This document shows, piece by piece, positions 12,381 to 24,297 of a stretch of 64,000 nucleotides of DNA. The translations under genes were made by a program, and so were the position numbers. Numbering within the stretch: position 1 is the first letter of the stretch; each line of letters starts with the position of its first letter. Under the pieces are notes generated by a model. It was not told where the DNA came from, made no database searches, and saw only the letters and a program-made list of their open reading frames with translations. Source of the stretch: Allolobophora icterica (taxonomy: Eukaryota > Annelida > Clitellata > Crassiclitellata > Lumbricidae); assembly GCA_963556255.1 (NCBI GenBank), contig OY744611.1, positions 32,419,103 through 32,483,102 of the forward strand. The letters are read 5' to 3'.

Positions 12381-13202
12381 CACTGTGTCCCGATGAAAAG
12401 TAGACCCCAAGAACAAGTATCATAACTCGGTCAAAACTTTTAGCATTAGCCTGAAATTTTTAAAACAACAACACTAGCCATATTACCAACAAATCTTGAC
12501 GCCGTTTGTAAATGTTAGTGAGTTTGTCAAGTTTATGAACGTTTGAGATGCAGTACTGAAAAGGGAAGATTTTAAGCATACAAGAGCCATAAGAAAGTTA
12601 AGTTCAGCTACAGCTGGTATTCAAAATGTTCTCCTTGTTCACGGACACACGACCGTAGACGTAGACGCCACTGTTAGATGGCCCGGTCGATGATCACGTG
12701 GTCAAACAGCTGCCACTCTTCACTCAGACGCGCCCTCTGTTTCAGTGTCAGTTCAGATGGAATAATGCGGGAACGATAAACGCGCTCCTCCAGTACACTC
12801 CAGATTTGACAGTCAGCTGGATTGAGGTCTGGACTGTTGGGCGGCCACAGCTGCGAGGATATGAAGTCGGGTGTCTCCCGATTTTACACCGGGACAGCAG
12901 AGCAATGGTCTCATGTGCTCGGTAAGCAGGGTCACTATCTTGTTGAATGTGAAGTAGCCGCCCTATGAAAAGTAGACCCATAAACGTTTGTCAAAAAATT
13001 TGTATGTTGGAAATTTCCCCTTTTCAGTACTGCATCTCAAACGTTGATAAACTTGACAAACTCACCAACATTTCCACACGGCGTTAACGTTTGGTGGTAA
13101 TATGGCTAGCGTTGTTGTTTTTAAAATTTCAGGCAAATCATAAACGTTTTCACCGCGTTATGACACTTTTTCTTGGGGTCTACTTTTCATCGGGACACAG
13201 TG
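12381..13202 (-). mobile_element. Tc1/mariner-type element with decayed transposase
   Basis: CACTGTGTCCCGATGAAAAG at 12381 and its complement ending 13202 begin inverted repeats of about 200 bp, flanked by TA. The minus strand encodes a shortened DDE transposase end: IQQDSDPAYRAHETIALL, then after a frame change LWPPNSPDLNPADCQIWSVL. These carry the second and third acidic residues. The 5' half of the transposase is gone, so it is non-autonomous. Confidence 0.85.
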
Positions 13203-13429
13203 TATATATCTGACAATCAGGCTTTTTGCATGTTCTCATTTTATATGATGATTATAGCCTTTTATAGGATACTAAAATTCTAGCAACAAGAAATCTATAT
13301 CTGTTTTTCTCGCCGTTCTGCAGAGCATTTCTTAATTGACGAATACTTTAAATGTAGGGCGTACTTACTTATACCTACTTGATATCAAAACAGCCCTAAT
13401 AGAATCGTAACATTGTGTAGTATAGCCAT

Positions 13430-13800
13430 AGCCTATGCCCTATGTCATATGAATCTTGTTGGATGTAGGCTTGCGCGAGTAATAAGCGTGTATATAGGAT
13501 GGGCGACACGCCTGATGCTTTCGGCAAGAGTGGCACATGGGTATAAATACGGCTGCACTGCGTAGTTGAGATAGACTGATTTTGATTGTCGGCGGTGTTA
13601 GGTGTCAGCCTCGTTTGAGCGCTTTTGCTTTTGGTCTCCTTTAATGAATGACATTTCTATTTGCATTTGAACTAGGCACGAGAAGTCTTTGTTAGATCTG
13701 CCAGTTTCGTGTGTCGTCGACGCTTGGCGTTGGTTTGTTTCTGGTTGTCGCTGTGTTGCGCCAGTTGACGCTATGTAAATGTAAATGTTCGCGATTTTCT
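13430..13800 (+). promoter_or_regulatory. Candidate distal promoter of gene B (TATA at 13542-13549)
   Basis: TATAAATA sits in AGTGGCACAT...ACGGCTGCA, and about 350 bp around it is conserved upstream of gene C (33640-33990) despite heavy turnover nearby. It lies 1177 bp before the ATG with a GT tract between. A non-coding first exon spliced to an acceptor near 14590 is inferred, not shown. Confidence 0.5.
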
Positions 13801-14162
13801 ATAGCGACCGTATATGGCCTTTAAATCTCTGAAATAAGCCACCTTCGGGTAGCGAACCGCAGTCCGCATGCTCTCTAACACAGAGTCGCATGAGACGCGC
13901 AGCCAACGCTCTTACCGATGTAGCGACGCTATTCGTCGCGTCTGCTTATGACAGGGATATATACGCATGTACATAGTTATATACATAGCCAATAAATAGC
14001 ATTTTATTTTACACATAGGCGTGTTTGCCTATTAATGCAGTTTCTCCTTAGACGAACGCACCACAATATATGTATATATATATATATATACATATATGTA
14101 TGTGTGTAGGTGTGTGTGAGTGTGTAGTGTGTGTGTGTTTATGTATGTAGATGTGTGTAGGC

Positions 14163-14476
<314 letters not shown>

Positions 14477-14514
14477 AACTGTGTAGGTATAGGCCTGTGT
14501 GTCTCTGTGTGCCT

Positions 14515-14718
14515 GCATATCAAGTGACTCTGTGTAGATTGGACTTTGCTAATACTTCTTGACCTGTATACCTTCGACCTCACTTCTGTTGAAGAGGCCC
14601 GTCTGCCTTGATCTGACTTGATAAACGTTATAACACGCAACTAGACGAAATCGTATGGCTGTACAACCAAAAGGCTGTTCTCTATATTGTATCCAGACTT
14701 AGTGTTAAAATTAAAAAG
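14515..14718 (+). promoter_or_regulatory. Proximal leader region of gene B
   Basis: About 200 bp directly before the ATG is conserved with 34435-34639 and 55545-55750 (GGACTTTGCTAATACTT, GCCCGTCTGCCT, GGCTGTACAACC). The E-box CACGTG present in C and D is CAAGTG here (14521-14526). Confidence 0.5.
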
Positions 14719-14835
14719 ATGGCGCTAGCAGAGAAGAAGAAACCTTGGGTTGAATACAACTGGCTGAGCGAGAACTGTGGACTGAAAGTGTCCAATATAT
14801 GTCTTGGCACAATGACGTTTGGTACGGCGTTGAAG
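14719..14835 (+). CDS. AKR B exon 1
   Basis: 39 codons, phase 0, from [16 protein letters not shown] through ICLGTMTFG to TALK. The donor is GTAAGA. Confidence 0.93.
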
Positions 14836-17800
14836 GTAAGAATTAAGTATTGGTTATGTGGGTAGATGTACGCGCTGGGCATAAAATTTTGAGAGTGGTG
14901 TAGTGCAAATATGTATATCCAGTGATGGGCAAAAATTAACTAAAAGTTGATAGCTTTTAGTTAAACTTAAATTTTTTAGTTAAGGGTGAAGTTTAACTAG
15001 AGAAAAATAGTTTAGTTAAAATCAAATTTTAACTAATATTGTTCAGTTAGTAACTGAAGTGTTTGGGTAGTTAAACCAGGAACTACGCAACTACCTTCCG
15101 CAATGATCCAAATACAAATTTGACAGTTGTCTTGCTGTTGCTGATCATTATTGTCATGAGTAGGGGCCTAAATGGTTTCATTACTCAAGTGAAGTGATCT
15201 GCATTGCATTGCATGATGTATCGTCGTTTGCATTAGCAATGTCTAAATTATTTTCTGGTAGAACTGTAGTATGACTATTAGTCTAGTACACTTTACATAG
15301 TTTGAAAGGCAGAAAGTGAAATTGACATTGACGCTTTATAACAGGTCACTTCAACTCTGTTGTTATGAAAATGTTTGTCATAAAAATTTGTTAAACAGTT
15401 GGAAAAACTTTAACCAACTATTTTTAGTTATTTTAACTTTTTTTTACAAATAAGATGCCAACTTTAGGTAAACTGTTTTATTTAGTTTTAAAATAGTTCA
15501 AGTTTAACTAAAAAAATTAGTTTAGCGTCCATCACCGCATAAATGTGCTATTTATTTTACTGCTTCCTTGCAGCCGGCATCGAACGAGCCTGGCCATTTT
15601 TCAATGAGCCTGGCCTGGTGCACGATAGTGTAGCCTACTGGTTAGCTCTTAAGTTCTGTGGTTTGAGGCCGTCGGGGCGACCGGCGAACCCGCTGGGATA
15701 GGCTGTTTGGATCACACGTTGTTCTCCTGTCCACCGGCGCAGGCGGATGCTTATGCTGAAGCGCTTTCGGAGTTTTCTGTGTATTCAGCGCCGGCTTTAC
15801 CTAACTGCATATGAGACGGATGGCTACATTGAACTTGCCTTCTTCAAGCTTGCTGGCAACTGTCGACGCCAAATACTTCGTAGGATCATATTTAGTTGCT
15901 TTGGGTTTGCGACTTAAGCTGTCGAATCCAGTTCATCGTTGGTCGAATGGTTTGGCCCCTTCAATCTCCAATCACCAATGCGATACAGAATCATCTTCGT
16001 GATGTTGTGTTTTCGTCCTGCTCTCCTTGGTTTCGCCAGCACAGTTCCTCCAGCAAATCAGACCATTTGCCAGTGCAATTTGGTTCTCGCACGATAGCTT
16101 GTACTAGGTTTCCTAGGCGAGCAGCACAGGATGGTCTTGCAGTTCTTGGGATTCTCTTAATGGGAAGACCATATGAAACGGGGTGTGTTAGTGTTATTGT
16201 TATTGTCTGAAGCGCCATCTCAGCACAGATTTTTTTCTCCGATTGTTCGGGCGTCACAAAAATTTGTCAGGAGACAAAAGAAAACTAAGGTTATTCTGGA
16301 GATGTAATTTAAAATTTGTATTGCTCAACAAATGGACTGATTACTGAGGAGAGCTAATTTCTATGTAATATGACTTTCGTCGTACTGGAACATGTGCCAT
16401 GTGCTTAAACATTGTTTCTAAAGCATAAAATCATTGGTTTCGTTTTATTTTTAGCGGTTTGAAATGCCAGGGAATACCGATGAGACTGGTTCAGTTGCCA
16501 TTCTCGATCGCTATGTTGAGCTTGGGGGAAACTTTCTTGACACAGCCAACATCTACTGCAATGGAGAGTCAGAGGAAATTATTGGCTCTTGGCTGAACAG
16601 GTAGGCCCTACACAACAACCTGGATTGTATCTTAATATTTGCAACAGGACTTTCTAGGCTGCCTTTCATAGACCATAAATTAACCTGAGGTTGGGTTGGA
16701 GACGGTTGTAATTATTTTAGATAAAATGAGAACGATATGACCTAATATCCTGACTGTGATTGGACTGAACAGTGTTAAGACAAAAACGCTACCGATCAAA
16801 AATAGAATTTGGATAATACGTCGAACACAACGCTCTGACAGCTAAGCTGGCGCCCTTTATTTGCTTTATCTGAAGTAACCCTTAATTGATGCAGGTCACT
16901 ACGAACACATCTGATGATTTAATCAATACAAATATTGGGATCTCCCAGGTCACCCCCTCTTTTCTCTTCTTTTTTCTTTCTTCTTTTTTTCCTTCCTATT
17001 TCGTTTCCTGCTGATTATGCTATTTTCTCTAGTTAAGATTAACCAGTTTATGATAGTTAGCGTAATGATTGATTATATGTCATGTTCGTCATGTTCTAAC
17101 TATAATGATGCCACCGGGGGTCCTACATAGCGGGATACCATCCCATTTGGATCTCCCTGTTGTATCCCATCTAACCTATGTGTCAATCGAAACAATGTGA
17201 ATGTAGGCCTAGCTGATATTGACTGAACGATGACCCGTTTTTTGTTCCATCTTTTGTACTCTGTGCTTGATGAGATACAATAAAGACTTATGTTATGTTA
17301 TGTTATGTTATGTTATGCAGTATGTGCACTTATCAAAGTGCATTGGCGTTACAGAAGTGATTAGATTTTGGTTTCCGTAACCTATCACATTCCATTGGAT
17401 ATCTCCAATGGACTGAGACTTCTTAGCACAGGATCAATTAATACTGAAAGGACCACAAATTGCATGTTCTGTGCATTGTGATAGCAGTGCTATTTACCAA
17501 GGTAATTTATTAGAATATGAAGTCATGATTTAAATCATGTTATCCTAGAAGGTTTGTTTAATGATAAATCACGTATAACTGTGTGTCTTTCAGCCGTGAT
17601 CGAGGGTCGATTGTTCTGGCAACTAAGGTGTTTGCTGGTCGTGATGGAGATGATGACTCGATGCCCAATGCCAGAGGACTGAGTCGTGGATCAATCATGC
17701 ACAACGTTGAGCAAAGCCTTCGTAGACTCAAGACAGACTATATCGACCTCTACTATGTTAGTTCATAACTAAAATACAGTGAGCTAATGTTCGGTATACG

Positions 17801-20800
17801 CTAAACATTACGCTGCAAAATGTAACATGCTGGATATGATCACATGAGTCCAGTATGCTAAACATTGCATGGGCTCAACAGAAAATGAAGACGAGTACAG
17901 AAGAGGTTTGCAGGTCATTGTAAAAACTCAGCCCTGAGGGGGAGTGACATGACTTCTGAGGGAGTCTGACTTCTGCATTCGGGTGGCAGAAAACCAGAAC
18001 AGATGTCGGTTACGACCATCATCTAAATATCAACTACAGTCCCACGGACTTCAACGAAGTTTGGCTACTGTTCCTTGTCTGTCGCTGGGCCCACTGCATG
18101 GAACAGTGTTCCCGACTATGTTAGGAATGCGCAATCTCTGGAGTTATTCGAATCACAGGTCAAGACCTATCTTTTCAAAGTACTTATCACACGAGTGTCA
18201 TTGATTTTTTACCTCGTGTAGGCCTACAGCGCCCTTTCCTTTGGTATCGGCTGTGATACGGCGCTGTGCAAATCGTCTTGTGTTATATGGTATATAGAAA
18301 ACTATGCCAAGGCTTAATTAGGGGTAAATGGATACAAGATGTAAGCAAATGCATTTTCTTGGCTTCGGTTAATGGTTTCAATCTTGTTTCTCTGTTCATT
18401 TCTACGACTGCTTTCTCGGTTATTTCGTTCTTGACTTTGGTTTGTATGTCACTCATTTTGAATGGAACGTTTGACTTAGTCAGGAAATACATAGGAGTCA
18501 CATGACATTGCTTCTAATTTCTCACTGAGATAAAGGTATAAGTAAACTAAATGGGTAAGTATGTAAAGTGTCCTCTGTCTCATAGTAGAACATAATATAG
18601 GAGGCTCCCATTTCTTACTTATAGGTATACACTTCGGCCATCTATGAATGATTCCCAACATCCTGTATATCGGATTTCTGATTCACAGACTTGCTTACTT
18701 TTTCAACTATTTCAGTATCAAATTCTTCTTCATGGTCATTTCTGTTTACCTACTCTTGATTTGCTCATAGTTGTAACTGAGCATCAGCACAGTGTTCCAT
18801 TAAAGCTTCTCAGAAGCACTCCGCTTTCGGGTTAAAGTCATCTAATACCAGAAAACTTCGTTGTAGCATTGTTCCATGTTGAAACATTGATAAAATAATG
18901 AAGCCAATTACCACACATTTTATATATTTCAGATGCACCTTCATGACAAAGGAGTGAAGCTGGAGGAGACTTTACGTGCATATAACGACCTCGTGCGATC
19001 TGGCAAGGTGCGCTATGTTGGATTGAGCAACTTCACTGGGAGCGTCTTGCAGAAAGTCATGGACTACAACAAGTTCATGGGATTTGATGCATGTGCTACT
19101 TTACAGGTGAGTTCATTGCTGAGTTTCTAAGGTAGGCTACACTGGCTGCTGAGATGTTGTTCGACACCCAATTTTGTCAGTGCTGGGCTACAAAATTAAA
19201 AGCACTTCTGAGTAGTTAATGAGCTCTATAAATTGTATGATTGAATGATTATTGAATAAATGATTGTTGCGTAGTTGATCAAGTTATTGGCTGAAGCCTG
19301 AAACAGTGAGTGAGCAAATGTTTCTTTGACTGACTCATTGACTGAAAGATTGTTGGCGTGTCACTTGATCGTGTTTCCTTCTTTCAAACCATCTGCACTG
19401 TATGATACTGGCTATTCAAGTGAGAGTTGTGGACCGAGATATAGCAGATTTGTGATGGATTGCTTCGGGTTGGAATAAATTATTTAAACTGAGTAACTTT
19501 GACATTCTAGCAACAATACAGTCTGATGAGTCGTGAATCTGACATCGAAGTGGTTCCGACATGTCGTAGAGAAGGCATCAGTCTCATTCCTTATAGTCCG
19601 CTCAAAGGGTAGGCATCACCAGTCAATAAGCCAGGCGCTCTTTGGGCTAGATTCTGTGCGCTACTGAGCCAGTTAGCGTGTCATTCTGCCACAAATTCAA
19701 CTGGCCAGTTAGGTTGTCAGTCAGCCTGTGCTTCGGCCTGTCCGTCACCCATTCGGCCAGTCTACCAGTCACCTATAAACCAGTTAATCAGCCAGCCTTT
19801 CAACCATATTGCCTGGGGTTGTTCCTTGGACTTCTCATCTTGACCTAACCTAACCTACTTTACTTCTTCACTTCCTTGACATTTCTTTGTAACTTAGCAA
19901 TCTGGCTGTAAGTGACTTTCTCACCTTACCATTAAGCTGTTCCTACCTTATATTAGCCTGTGTTGCCTTGCTCTGCTATTACCCCACCTTATCACCTGCC
20001 TCACCTTGTGTGGTCCTTATTTTCCTACTATGCACTACATAGACAGCCCTCAATAAAATTGTAATATGTATTTGTAATTAGTAAGTTCTATAGCAGTGTT
20101 TCCCAAACCGTGGCCCGCGGGCCAAAAGTGGCCCGCCAATCTTTTGAATGTGGCCCGAGACAGTCACTCACAAATTTTGAAAAAAAAATTAAATTACCTT
20201 GTTTTCTTGATTTTCGATTTAAATTTTAGAGAACGACTTCAATGTTTCAATTTTACCGATATTAACAATTTTGCATTTTGAAATTTAACAATGTTCAAAC
20301 GATATCTTCAATTATTGCCTTAACATTGATCTGATATGAAAGTATCTGAGTTACCCTTGCACCAAGCAGTATGCATCTTATTATACTTCCGCTGAAAAAA
20401 GTGTGTTTTATCTTGCATTGTTGTAAATTGGCACTGACAATATGCCAAAACATGTTCCATTCGATGTCAGATGTTACCAAATGCAGGGGCGTCTATCCCC
20501 CTAAGTCATTGGAGCAACGTCCCTTTTCGCCCTCTTTTCCCCCCTACCCGTTCCTTTCCCCCCCCCAAAATGGTGGCACACAAATGACAGATCTTTCCCC
20601 CCCCCTATTTCTTGGATGGAGCATTTGCTCCAAGGTTTCTATGGTGTAGACGCCCCTGACCAAATGCTGCGCATGGGGAAACTTACGACGCTTCCCCAGA
20701 GACCACTATTTGCTGGCGCTTCAGCGCACGCATTCGTCCACAATGAAAGCAACTGAGGACGGCTCCTCAGATCTCTGTGGCCCGCCATGATATTTTAAAA

Positions 20801-23800
20801 GTAAGACTTTGCCCTCCATCAAAAGAGCTTGGGAACCACTGTTCTATAGAATTCTACTGCGTCGGTGTCTAATGCACAAGGCATCAACCGGTGGTACACC
20901 GAGACCAATCCGCAATCAGGTCAGCATCGAGAACATCAGTCCGTATGAAAAAGATGCAGCCTATTGTTGATATGCAAGTTGGAAGAGTTAAAAAGTTTAG
21001 TTTGAGAACGAAATGACACAAGCGACTGAGCAGAGCGCACAGGCATGGGGAGAGTTCCAAAAGTGGTTCTAGCAACCGAAACAGCTCGTTCACGTAAAAC
21101 ATCTTTTGAAATAGGTATGACTAGACAAATATAATCGCATGACCGCCTTGAATAATGATAAGTTTGAGCAATAAGAACTGATTTTGCGTACTGTGGTTGC
21201 CCAGAGTTCACAGTTTAATAAATATGAACCCCAATTTGAAACTAATAAATGTCTTTGCGGAACAGGAAGCCAATGCAAAGATTTAAGTATACAGAGGCTC
21301 TATCTTCATATATGGATGTAGTAGTTATGGCAGCAGCCAAAGCTCTCTGAACTCTGCAGTTTCGGCATTTTTGACCTATTGATACCAGTAAGAAGCGAGT
21401 TACAGTAATCTAGCCGACTGGAAACAAATACATTTACCAAAGATATTCTTACAGACATGGGCACATAGCGTATAAATTCTGTGTATGTGACGAATGTTCA
21501 TTCATGATGTCGTACAAATACTTTACCTCTCTTTGTCTACTTTTATCTATCCAGCCTTCCTTGCCATGTTTTGCATTGTTTTTAGAGGTTTATTGACGGG
21601 GAAATTCAAGCGTGACGATCCCAACACTTCAGCGACTCTGTCCGGAACCCGTCTTGGCTGGATTGCCGAGAAACCATCGGAAAGAGCCCATTTTTCAAGT
21701 TCACACATTGACGATCTCCGCCAGGATGAAAACTTTTGGAAACTGATGGACACAGTTGAAGCGATTGGCAAACAGCATGGTATGTTCAGCAAAGTCTTCC
21801 ACTACATGTCCAAGCTCATCAACTGATGCAGATGAAGAAACATTCCTTAAATCTTAACGTGCAATTTCTTAGTTCTTGTTGATTGCTATATTCCAGACAC
21901 CGTGTGAGAGCTTTCGTGGACACTTTTTCAAAATAGCCAGATAGACAGCATGAAACAACCGAGAAGTGGAGGTTGATCGGTTGCTCGCCATGTAGTGCTG
22001 TGTACTACACAGAAAAATGCACTATCTGAATACGCATATACGGGACCTAAGTTGGTTGTTGGCTGCTTTGTAATATTTGAGTTGGTTGTCAAACCAGTCT
22101 ACCGCTGAAGTAGGCAGGTTCAGTCCACTTTTGCTGCTATTTCTGAGACTGAAGCTATATTGGATGTTTGGATAAGATTACCAAGATACCTACCTTCCTA
22201 AAATACATACTATAATATATAGCTACCGAATTGGATGGGTGTATATCTGCCCATGTTTCCCTACCTAACTATCTCACATCTTTGTGTTTCTTCAGTCTGG
22301 CTTGTTTTTGTTTCTAAAGATAAGACTCCGGGCCAAGTGTCACTTCGTTGGTTGCTGCAGAAGGACTTCATCCCATCCGTCATCATTGGCGCCAAGACGG
22401 TTCAGCAGCTGGAACAGAACATGGCTGCTGGAACTGGATGGAAGCTCACCGATGAAGAGGTAAAATAGTGGTTTAACAGTTTAGTCTGTGGCAGGTGAGG
22501 TGCTGGACTATCAATCCAGAGGTCAGCGATCCAAATGCATCTTCCTGGATGAAATTTTATTGATTTTTCCTCCACATATAACGTAGAGTGAACTCTGATA
22601 ATTATGCTGTGAGTACCGTGACAGTCAAGAGTTGGTGGAAATATTGTTCGGTATAGTAGAGGGATGGCGGACTGTCTTCGCTTCCTTGGGCACCCAATTG
22701 CCGAACTTCAGTAATGTAAAAGGCATTATCATATCCTCCTCTTCAATTTAATTTGTTCTCTTTTAAATGCAAATGACATGACTTAATTTTTCTCTGCCTC
22801 TAAAGATGCACTTTTCGCATCTGATTTACAGCTACAAATCGCGAAGATCTAGCCTGCAGGTGTGACACATACATGCGATTTGTGGTGGACGACTTTCGGC
22901 AGATGAAACATAAAAGAGGAATGAAATTATGTACATTTTATTATCCATTGGAGGAACCCTATTGCTAGCCTACTACCGAAATATGTTGTAAATATCTTGA
23001 ACCAGCGCGGAAAGACCTATGGACACGAATGAAAAATATGAGGAATAAGCATCGTGATATAAGTGAAAGAGACTGAAACTTATGTAAAAGGCATATCACA
23101 TTCCCTCTCCCTTTAAATGACAGTTTCTTTTCCTCTACGGATGCACTTATTTAATCTGACTTACACCAACAAATAAAGAAAATATCTTAGAATGTTTAAT
23201 ACGCTGGTCCAATTTGTGGTTAGCGGCGGTGGAAGTAGCAAAATGAAGGATAAATATGTATATTTAATGGGGGACAGTGTGATCGATTGGAGGACACCTC
23301 ATTGGCAGAACCGAAATGTGAGAGATATTCTCGACCAGTTGGGGATGACCTATGGACAGGAATGAAACTTTTAAGAAATAAGTGTCCTCAGTGACAGATA
23401 TTGAAAGATATTCTGAAGAAAGATAATCTGAGCCACTTAAAGAAATTTTCCAATTCACTAAAATTCGCACATTGTACTGTTGCAAGACCGTTGTCCTGCA
23501 TTTTTCTCTGTGTAAATTGACATAATATTGAACATTATGTCTGCTGACAGATGAAGCAACTGGATGACGCTTCGAGCTTCGCTGGTCCGATTCCGAAATA
23601 TCCCTACCACACGATCGATATGTGGAATCAAATGCAAGGTCGCACTCGGCCAAACCTGTGATTCGCTTCGGCAGTGTTCTTCAGGAGATTTTCTTTAGTG
23701 GTTCTATTTTCCAATTCCCTAAATATTACACTTTGTACTGTTTCAAGTCTGTTATCCTGCATTTCTCTGTGTGAATTGGCGTAATATTCAACATTATGTC

Positions 23801-23911
23801 TGCTGACAGATGAAGCACCTGGATGACGCTTCGAGCTTTGCTGGCCCAATTCCGAAATATCCTTACAACATGATTGATTTCTGGAATCAAATGTCAAATC
23901 GCACTCGGTGA
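14719..23911 (+). CDS. Aldo-keto reductase gene B (complete, two alternative last exons)
   Basis: Exons 14719-14835, 16455-16600, 17594-17756, 18933-19106, 19511-19608, 21586-21779, 22320-22459, then 23551-23661 (8a) or 23810-23911 (8b). They give 380 or 377 residues, in the usual 320-380 range of monomeric AKR barrels. The catalytic tetrad is Asp68 (FLDTA), Tyr73 (NIY), Lys99 (ATK) and His144 (MHLHD). Other marks are YVGLSNF, Q-QYSL--R, PYSPLKGGLLTGK and the NADPH-binding [14 protein letters not shown]. There is no signal peptide or membrane segment, so a cytosolic oxidoreductase is inferred; the substrate is unknown. The start was chosen because MALAEKKK begins the ORF and matches MAQAEKKK in C and D. 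Regulation may use the TATA block at 13542. AATAAA at 24162-24167 is a candidate poly(A) signal. Confidence 0.93.
14920..15537. mobile_element. TTAACTAAA-rich TIR element, intron 1 of B
   Basis: Ends CAGTGATGG and the complement of CGGTGATGG bound 618 bp rich in GTTTAACTAAA in both directions. It is absent from intron 1 of C, where GCAAATGTAAATGTGCTAA is continuous. The target duplication is not clear. Confidence 0.5.
15570..16260 (-). mobile_element. Retroelement X fragment, intron 1 of B
   Basis: The minus strand reads [20 protein letters not shown] and [15 protein letters not shown]. The nucleotides match 57958-58400, part of the same unnamed RT-bearing family found in introns 1 of C and D. 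It is frameshifted and not functional. Confidence 0.6.
16455..16600 (+). CDS. AKR B exon 2
   Basis: 146 nt. It holds catalytic Asp68 and Tyr73 in [18 protein letters not shown]. It ends in AG, completed to Ser by exon 3. Confidence 0.93.
16895..17314 (+). mobile_element. LINE 3' end with (TTATG)n tail, intron 2 of B
   Basis: The block ends AATAAAGACTTATGTTATG with four to five TTATG units and is bounded by ATGCAG (16889-16894, 17315-17320). Gene C has the uninterrupted site at 44258-44270. No ORF is present, so it is a 5'-truncated copy. Confidence 0.7.
17594..17756 (+). CDS. AKR B exon 3
   Basis: 163 nt, with catalytic Lys99, [18 protein letters not shown] and [10 protein letters not shown]. 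The donor is GTTAGT. Confidence 0.93.
17930..18290 (+). mobile_element. L2/CR1-like LINE 3' end, intron 3 of B
   Basis: Orthologous to the A fragment: [24 protein letters not shown] reading and a CGGCGCTGTGCAAATCG tail. There is no following ATT tract, unlike A. Confidence 0.75.
18933..19106 (+). CDS. AKR B exon 4
   Basis: 58 codons starting MHLHDKG, with catalytic His144 as the second residue. It includes [10 protein letters not shown]. Confidence 0.94.
19511..19608 (+). CDS. AKR B exon 5
   Basis: 98 nt, [20 protein letters not shown] to PYSPLK, with the final GG shared with exon 6. Confidence 0.94.
20094..20841. mobile_element. hAT-type element, intron 5 of B, carrying a nested MITE
   Basis: The ends read CAGTGTTTCCCAAACC and GGGAACCACTG. 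They are flanked by the perfect 8-bp duplication TTCTATAG (20086-20093, 20842-20849). The element is absent from intron 5 of A and C. It is interrupted at 20484-20658 by a second hAT MITE. No transposase is seen. Confidence 0.88.
20484..20658. mobile_element. hAT MITE, CAGGGGCGTCTA family, copy 1
   Basis: TIR CAGGGGCGTCTA is at both ends, with duplication ACCAAATG (20476-20483, 20659-20666). It is 175 bp, C-rich inside, and related to 47568-47736 and 52403-52447. Confidence 0.9.
20850..21300 (-). mobile_element. L2-like LINE fragment, intron 5 of B
   Basis: The minus strand reads [17 protein letters not shown] and MHWLPVPQR, an RT C-terminus orthologous to the fragments in intron 5 of A and C. 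Confidence 0.75.
21586..21779 (+). CDS. AKR B exon 6
   Basis: 194 nt, [20 protein letters not shown] to VEAIGKQH. It begins with A completing a Gly codon. Confidence 0.94.
22320..22459 (+). CDS. AKR B exon 7
   Basis: 140 nt, [29 protein letters not shown] and [10 protein letters not shown]. The split codon gives Asp where A and C have Gly. Confidence 0.92.
23551..23661 (+). CDS. AKR B exon 8a (alternative last exon)
   Basis: The acceptor is GCTGACAG. It codes [20 protein letters not shown] then [16 protein letters not shown] and stop TGA at 23659-23661. It is the same type as C exon 8. Confidence 0.9.
   Translation: MKQLDDASSFAGPIPKYPYHTIDMWNQMQGRTRPNL
23810..23911 (+). CDS. AKR B exon 8b (alternative last exon)
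   Basis: The acceptor context GCTGACAG is the same as in 8a. It codes [20 protein letters not shown] then [13 protein letters not shown] and stop TGA at 23909-23911. It is the same type as A exon 8. Because 8a and 8b each end in a stop, one transcript can use only one of them. Confidence 0.88.
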   Translation: MKHLDDASSFAGPIPKYPYNMIDFWNQMSNRTR

Positions 23912-24161
23912 TTCACTTCGGCAGCAAGCTAAAGAACATCTTCTTAAATTAGCATTAGAAAATATGATATTAGATAACAATTAATTGAAATGAAAGAGAC
24001 ATAGTTTGGTGACAATTGTTTTCTGACTTTGCTTCGGTGATATCTAAAACATTTACCTATAAACTTATTGCTTCTTGATTGACTGAGTTACTTTCATTCG
24101 GTAGTCCCTAATAGGTTTGTGGATCATTCAATTACTTGCTGATGCACTTATTTATTCGTTC

Positions 24162-24167
24162 AATAAA
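24162..24167 (+). terminator. Candidate poly(A) signal AATAAA, gene B
   Basis: It lies about 250 bp after stop 8b. The matching position in C is ATTAAA (52233-52238); in A it is AATGAC. Confidence 0.4.
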
Positions 24168-24297
24168 CAAGCAGCAATGCGTTAACTTTTTTCCAGCTGC
24201 ATGGCCAGGTGAAGTTTTCTGTTGTTAGTTAACAACTATGATTGTAATTGTTGTTGTAACCTGACAACAATAAACCGCCACTTCAGCAATAAACTCA

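Noticed and set aside
19535..19560. Hammerhead ribozyme core (CTGATGAG) in exon 5 of B and C
   Set aside because: The GAAA arm and flanking stems are missing; the text is explained by the coding sequence SLMSRESD.
22296..22319. Alternative in-frame acceptor (TTCAG) adding eight residues to exon 7 of gene B
   Set aside because: Also in frame in A, but in C the same acceptor breaks the frame. The AAAG acceptor fits the conserved HG-K-PGQV join in all copies.
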